Shown in pieces: positions 7,206 through 8,438 of a stretch of 8,438 bases of DNA. This DNA comes from Mageeibacillus sp. UBA1212 (GTDB lineage Bacteria; Bacillota; Clostridia; UBA1212). How positions within the stretch are numbered: the first letter of the stretch is position 1; each line of letters begins with the position of its first letter. The notes under the pieces are model-generated. The model saw nothing but the letters and a program-made list of their open reading frames with translations, had not been told where the DNA came from and did no database searches. A program made the position numbers and the translations under genes. The stretch lies in the NCBI GenBank assembly GCA_002309655.1, contig DBXM01000047.1, positions 48,541-56,978 on the forward strand, given 5' to 3'.

Positions 7206-7281
7206 GAGTCGCGTATGTCTCCGCTCAGCCTCCGGTTTAGCTGGCGCTAAAAGTCGTCTTCGCGCGAGACATACGCGACTC
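7206..7281 (+). repeat. 16-bp perfect inverted repeat with nested hairpin
   Basis: GAGTCGCGTATGTCTC (7206-7221) is exactly complementary to 7266-7281. The 44-base loop holds a second perfect stem, TTTAGC (7236-7241) with GCTAAA (7246-7251) around TGGC. No T-run follows, so it is not a simple terminator. The nested architecture suggests a structured RNA or a palindromic mobile repeat. Confidence 0.85.
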
Positions 7282-7313
7282 GGCAAATTTGCGTTAGCAA
7301 CCTTGTGTAGAAC

Positions 7314-7386
7314 GCCGCAGCTTTGCATCGGCGTCGTGAGCGATTCCGCGAAGCGGTCAAGTGAGAGGCGCGATGCAAAGTGCGGC
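7314..7386 (+). repeat. Long bulged hairpin overlapping dispersed-repeat copy B
   Basis: GCCGCA (7314-7319) pairs with TGCGGC (7381-7386), and CTTTGCATCG (7321-7330) pairs with CGATGCAAAG (7371-7380), leaving only G7320 bulged: 16 bp in all. A further small hairpin, CCGC-GAA-GCGG (7346-7356), sits in the loop. The right arm is what the copy at the left window edge preserves. Confidence 0.82.
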
Positions 7387-7416
7387 AGCTTCGGGGTCGC
7401 GCACGCGAAAATAGCT
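7356..7416 (+). repeat. Dispersed repeat, copy B
   Basis: This is the partner of bases 10-57, with 44 of 48 aligned bases identical and 13 bases inserted at 7387-7399. It shares its first block with the right arm of the hairpin at 7314-7386. Confidence 0.8.
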
Positions 7417-7425
7417 CGAAAGAAA

Positions 7426-7454
7426 AGCAATTCCCGCGGAAAACTGCTTTGCGG
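7426..7454 (+). repeat. Imperfect tandem repeat unit 1 (unit 2 at 7488-7517)
   Basis: The unit beginning AGC-ATT-CC and ending GCTTTGCGG recurs at 7488-7517 with 24 identities, four substitutions (all transitions) and three gapped positions. The end of unit 1 overlaps the start of the direct repeat at 7444-7482. Confidence 0.6.
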
Positions 7455-7482
7455 TTCTTACATAGTTTGCGAGATGCAAGAA
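7444..7482 (+). repeat. Direct repeat, right copy, in thiT leader
   Basis: This is the partner of 7047-7089, both ending in AGATGCAAGAA. A weaker, truncated third version may start at 7508 (GCTTTGCGG then AGTTTG). Confidence 0.7.
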
Positions 7483-7539
7483 AACCAAGCGATTTCCACG
7501 AAAACACCGCTTTGCGGGAAGTTTGTTGACGTTACGATG

Positions 7540-7573
7540 GCTGCTGCGTGAATAAAAAAGCGCGGCAGCTTTT
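7540..7573 (+). terminator. Terminator-like hairpin upstream of thiT (candidate riboswitch expression platform)
   Basis: GCTGCTGCGT (7540-7549) pairs with GCGCGGCAGC (7560-7569) in ten pairs including two G-U, around an A-rich 10-base loop, followed by TTTT (7570-7573) and another TTT three bases on. It ends about 96 bases before thiT. Its left arm shares TGCTGCGTGA with the aptamer (6955-6964), so its right arm could instead pair with the aptamer strand. Termination activity is inferred. Confidence 0.6.
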
Positions 7574-7669
7574 AGTTTGAGGCGGAGAAATTTCAGCGCC
7601 GGGCGCGGCCGGGGAAATCAAAGAAACGGCCGGAAAATGAAGAAAACGCCCGGAAAAAGGAGAATTATT

Positions 7670-8353
7670 ATGGGAAATGACAGAAGAAACAAAACTTTCA
7701 GGCTTGTTTTCAGCGGCATTATGCTCGCGCTGGCGTTCGCGCTCTCGTTCGTGAAGCTGCCGTTCCTGCCCTTCGGCGGGTCGGTCACGCTTTTCAGCAT
7801 GGTGCCGATCGTGCTGGTCGGCTGCGTGTGCGGCAACCTCTGGGGCCTTCTGGTGGCGCTTGCGTACAGCGGGCTGCAGATCTTTCAGAGCGCGGTGTTC
7901 TCGAAGGCGTTCATTGAAGAGAGCGGCTGGCGGCTCGTGCTCATGCTTCTGCTCGACTTCGTGATTGCGTTCACGGTGCTCGGCCTCGGCGGCATGTTCG
8001 TGACGAAAAAGAACGTCTCCAAAAAGAGCTTGCCCTGGCTCGGTGCCGCCGGCGCGGCGATTGTCTGCTTCCTCCGCTACCTGAGCCACATCGCCTCGGG
8101 GTACATTCTTTTCAGGCAGTACGCGGAGTGGTGGTTCAGCGAGGAGTTCGTGAATTCGATGGGTGAGTGGGCGCTCGGAAGCTTCAAAGGGGACGCGCTC
8201 GGACTTGTCTACAGCGTCATTTACAACGGCCTCTACATGATTCCGGAGATTGTTATCACGGCGGTCGGAACGTTCGTGGTGCTGACGGTTCTGCGCGGCA
8301 TCAAGTCGACCAACCGGAGAATAATCGACATCAGGAACGAAGCGATTTTCTGA
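7670..8353 (+). CDS. thiT: Thiamine-specific ECF transporter substrate-binding subunit ThiT
   Basis: This 227-residue integral membrane S-component binds thiamine and works with a shared energising module (EcfT, EcfA and EcfA'), which is not encoded here. It has about six hydrophobic segments. Family marks are the AxxxA contact motif in the first helix (Ala20-Ala24), FGGSVTLFSMVPI, RYLSHIASG (His140), YAEWW (151-155) and YNGLYMIPE (Asn186, Glu193), which match the ThiT thiamine-site region. I chose the ATG at 7670 because AAAGGAGA lies seven bases upstream and translation then begins just before the first helix; the in-frame ATG at 7577 would add a basic 31-residue extension not expected in the family. 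About 20 residues between YAEWW and VYSVIYNG appear extra compared with typical members. The upstream TPP riboswitch agrees with the assignment. Confidence 0.93.
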   Translation: MGNDRRNKTFRLVFSGIMLALAFALSFVKLPFLPFGGSVTLFSMVPIVLVGCVCGNLWGLLVALAYSGLQIFQSAVFSKAFIEESGWRLVLMLLLDFVIAFTVLGLGGMFVTKKNVSKKSLPWLGAAGAAIVCFLRYLSHIASGYILFRQYAEWWFSEEFVNSMGEWALGSFKGDALGLVYSVIYNGLYMIPEIVITAVGTFVVLTVLRGIKSTNRRIIDIRNEAIF

Positions 8354-8438
8354 TTCCCGGGCGAATCTGCGGCGAAAAAGGGAGCTCCGGAAGGGAAAAC
8401 CCTAAAAATTCCGTTCGTGTAAAATATTTGTTGGGGTT
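8354..8438. other. Non-coding end of window after thiT
   Basis: I see no convincing intrinsic terminator here. AGGG-AAAA-CCCT near 8392-8403 is only a 4-bp stem without a T-tract. A TAAAAT near 8420-8425 resembles a -10 box but has no properly spaced -35. Confidence 0.4.

Larger units (their letters stand above)
7038..7669 (+). other. Long repeat-rich untranslated leader between aptamer and thiT
   Basis: About 630 bases separate the aptamer from thiT. Open reading frames here are short, overlap hairpins and lack convincing start signals or family resemblance, so I read the stretch as non-coding. It contains a 16-bp inverted repeat (7206-7281), a long bulged hairpin (7314-7386), the second copy of the window-edge repeat (7356-7416), flanking direct repeats (7047-7089 and 7444-7482), an imperfect tandem repeat (7426-7454 and 7488-7517) and a terminator-like hairpin (7540-7573). 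It may be repeat material inserted into the leader, an extended regulatory RNA, or both. Confidence 0.75.

Noticed and set aside
7426..7517. CRISPR-like array
   Set aside because: Only two or three imperfect units with unequal spacing and no cas genes nearby; they are degenerate intergenic repeats.
7303..7551. Open frame of 82 residues in the thiT leader
   Set aside because: It overlaps the bulged hairpin, the dispersed repeat and part of the terminator stem, and has no clear ribosome binding site. It is more likely chance translation of repeat sequence.
7526..7554. Second promoter close to thiT (TTGACG with TGAATA)
   Set aside because: The -35 box is good but the -10 box at 17-base spacing is poor, and the stretch coincides with the terminator-like stem. 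It remains a fallback if the long leader is not transcribed through.
7577..7669. Upstream in-frame ATG giving thiT a 31-residue extension
   Set aside because: The extension is basic and low in complexity, and the strong AAAGGAGA site serves the ATG at 7670, which begins just before the first membrane helix.

Overview
The window looks like a GC-rich member of the Bacillota (Clostridia-like). The reasons are the strong Shine-Dalgarno sites, consensus housekeeping (sigma-70/sigma-A type) promoters with 17-nt spacers, a TPP riboswitch ahead of an ECF-type thiamine transporter (thiT), and exported proteins with Pro/Thr-rich linkers and C-terminal membrane anchors. The organism cannot be named from this sequence alone. 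All five protein genes lie on the + strand.

Left part (1-6905): one apparent transcription unit for carbohydrate capture and cleavage at the cell surface. A perfect-consensus promoter (86-114) precedes four genes: (1) a secreted, membrane-anchored GH2-fold protein whose active-site motifs are eroded; (2) a cytosolic HAD phosphatase whose start overlaps the previous stop (ATGA); (3) a GH36-type alpha-galactosidase, probably a lipoprotein, with both predicted catalytic aspartates present; (4) a membrane-anchored protein with two NPCBM (CBM51-like) domains and no enzyme domain. A strong intrinsic terminator (6871-6903) closes the unit. Three of the four products are predicted to be exported and tethered to the membrane by different means. 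This suggests a surface apparatus that binds and trims alpha-galactosyl-type glycans, with the HAD enzyme acting inside the cell.

Right part (6906-8438): a second unit for thiamine uptake. It has a promoter (6907-6935), a canonical TPP aptamer (6946-7037), a very long leader of about 630 nt full of inverted and direct repeats, a terminator-like hairpin (7540-7573), and thiT (7670-8353). The terminator hairpin shares a 10-nt sequence with the aptamer's own P2/P3 strand, which suggests a competing-pairing switch over a long distance.

A dispersed repeat occurs at the extreme left edge (10-57) and again in the thiT leader (7356-7416), so the carbohydrate operon lies between two copies. No CRISPR array, tRNA, rRNA or transposase gene was seen.
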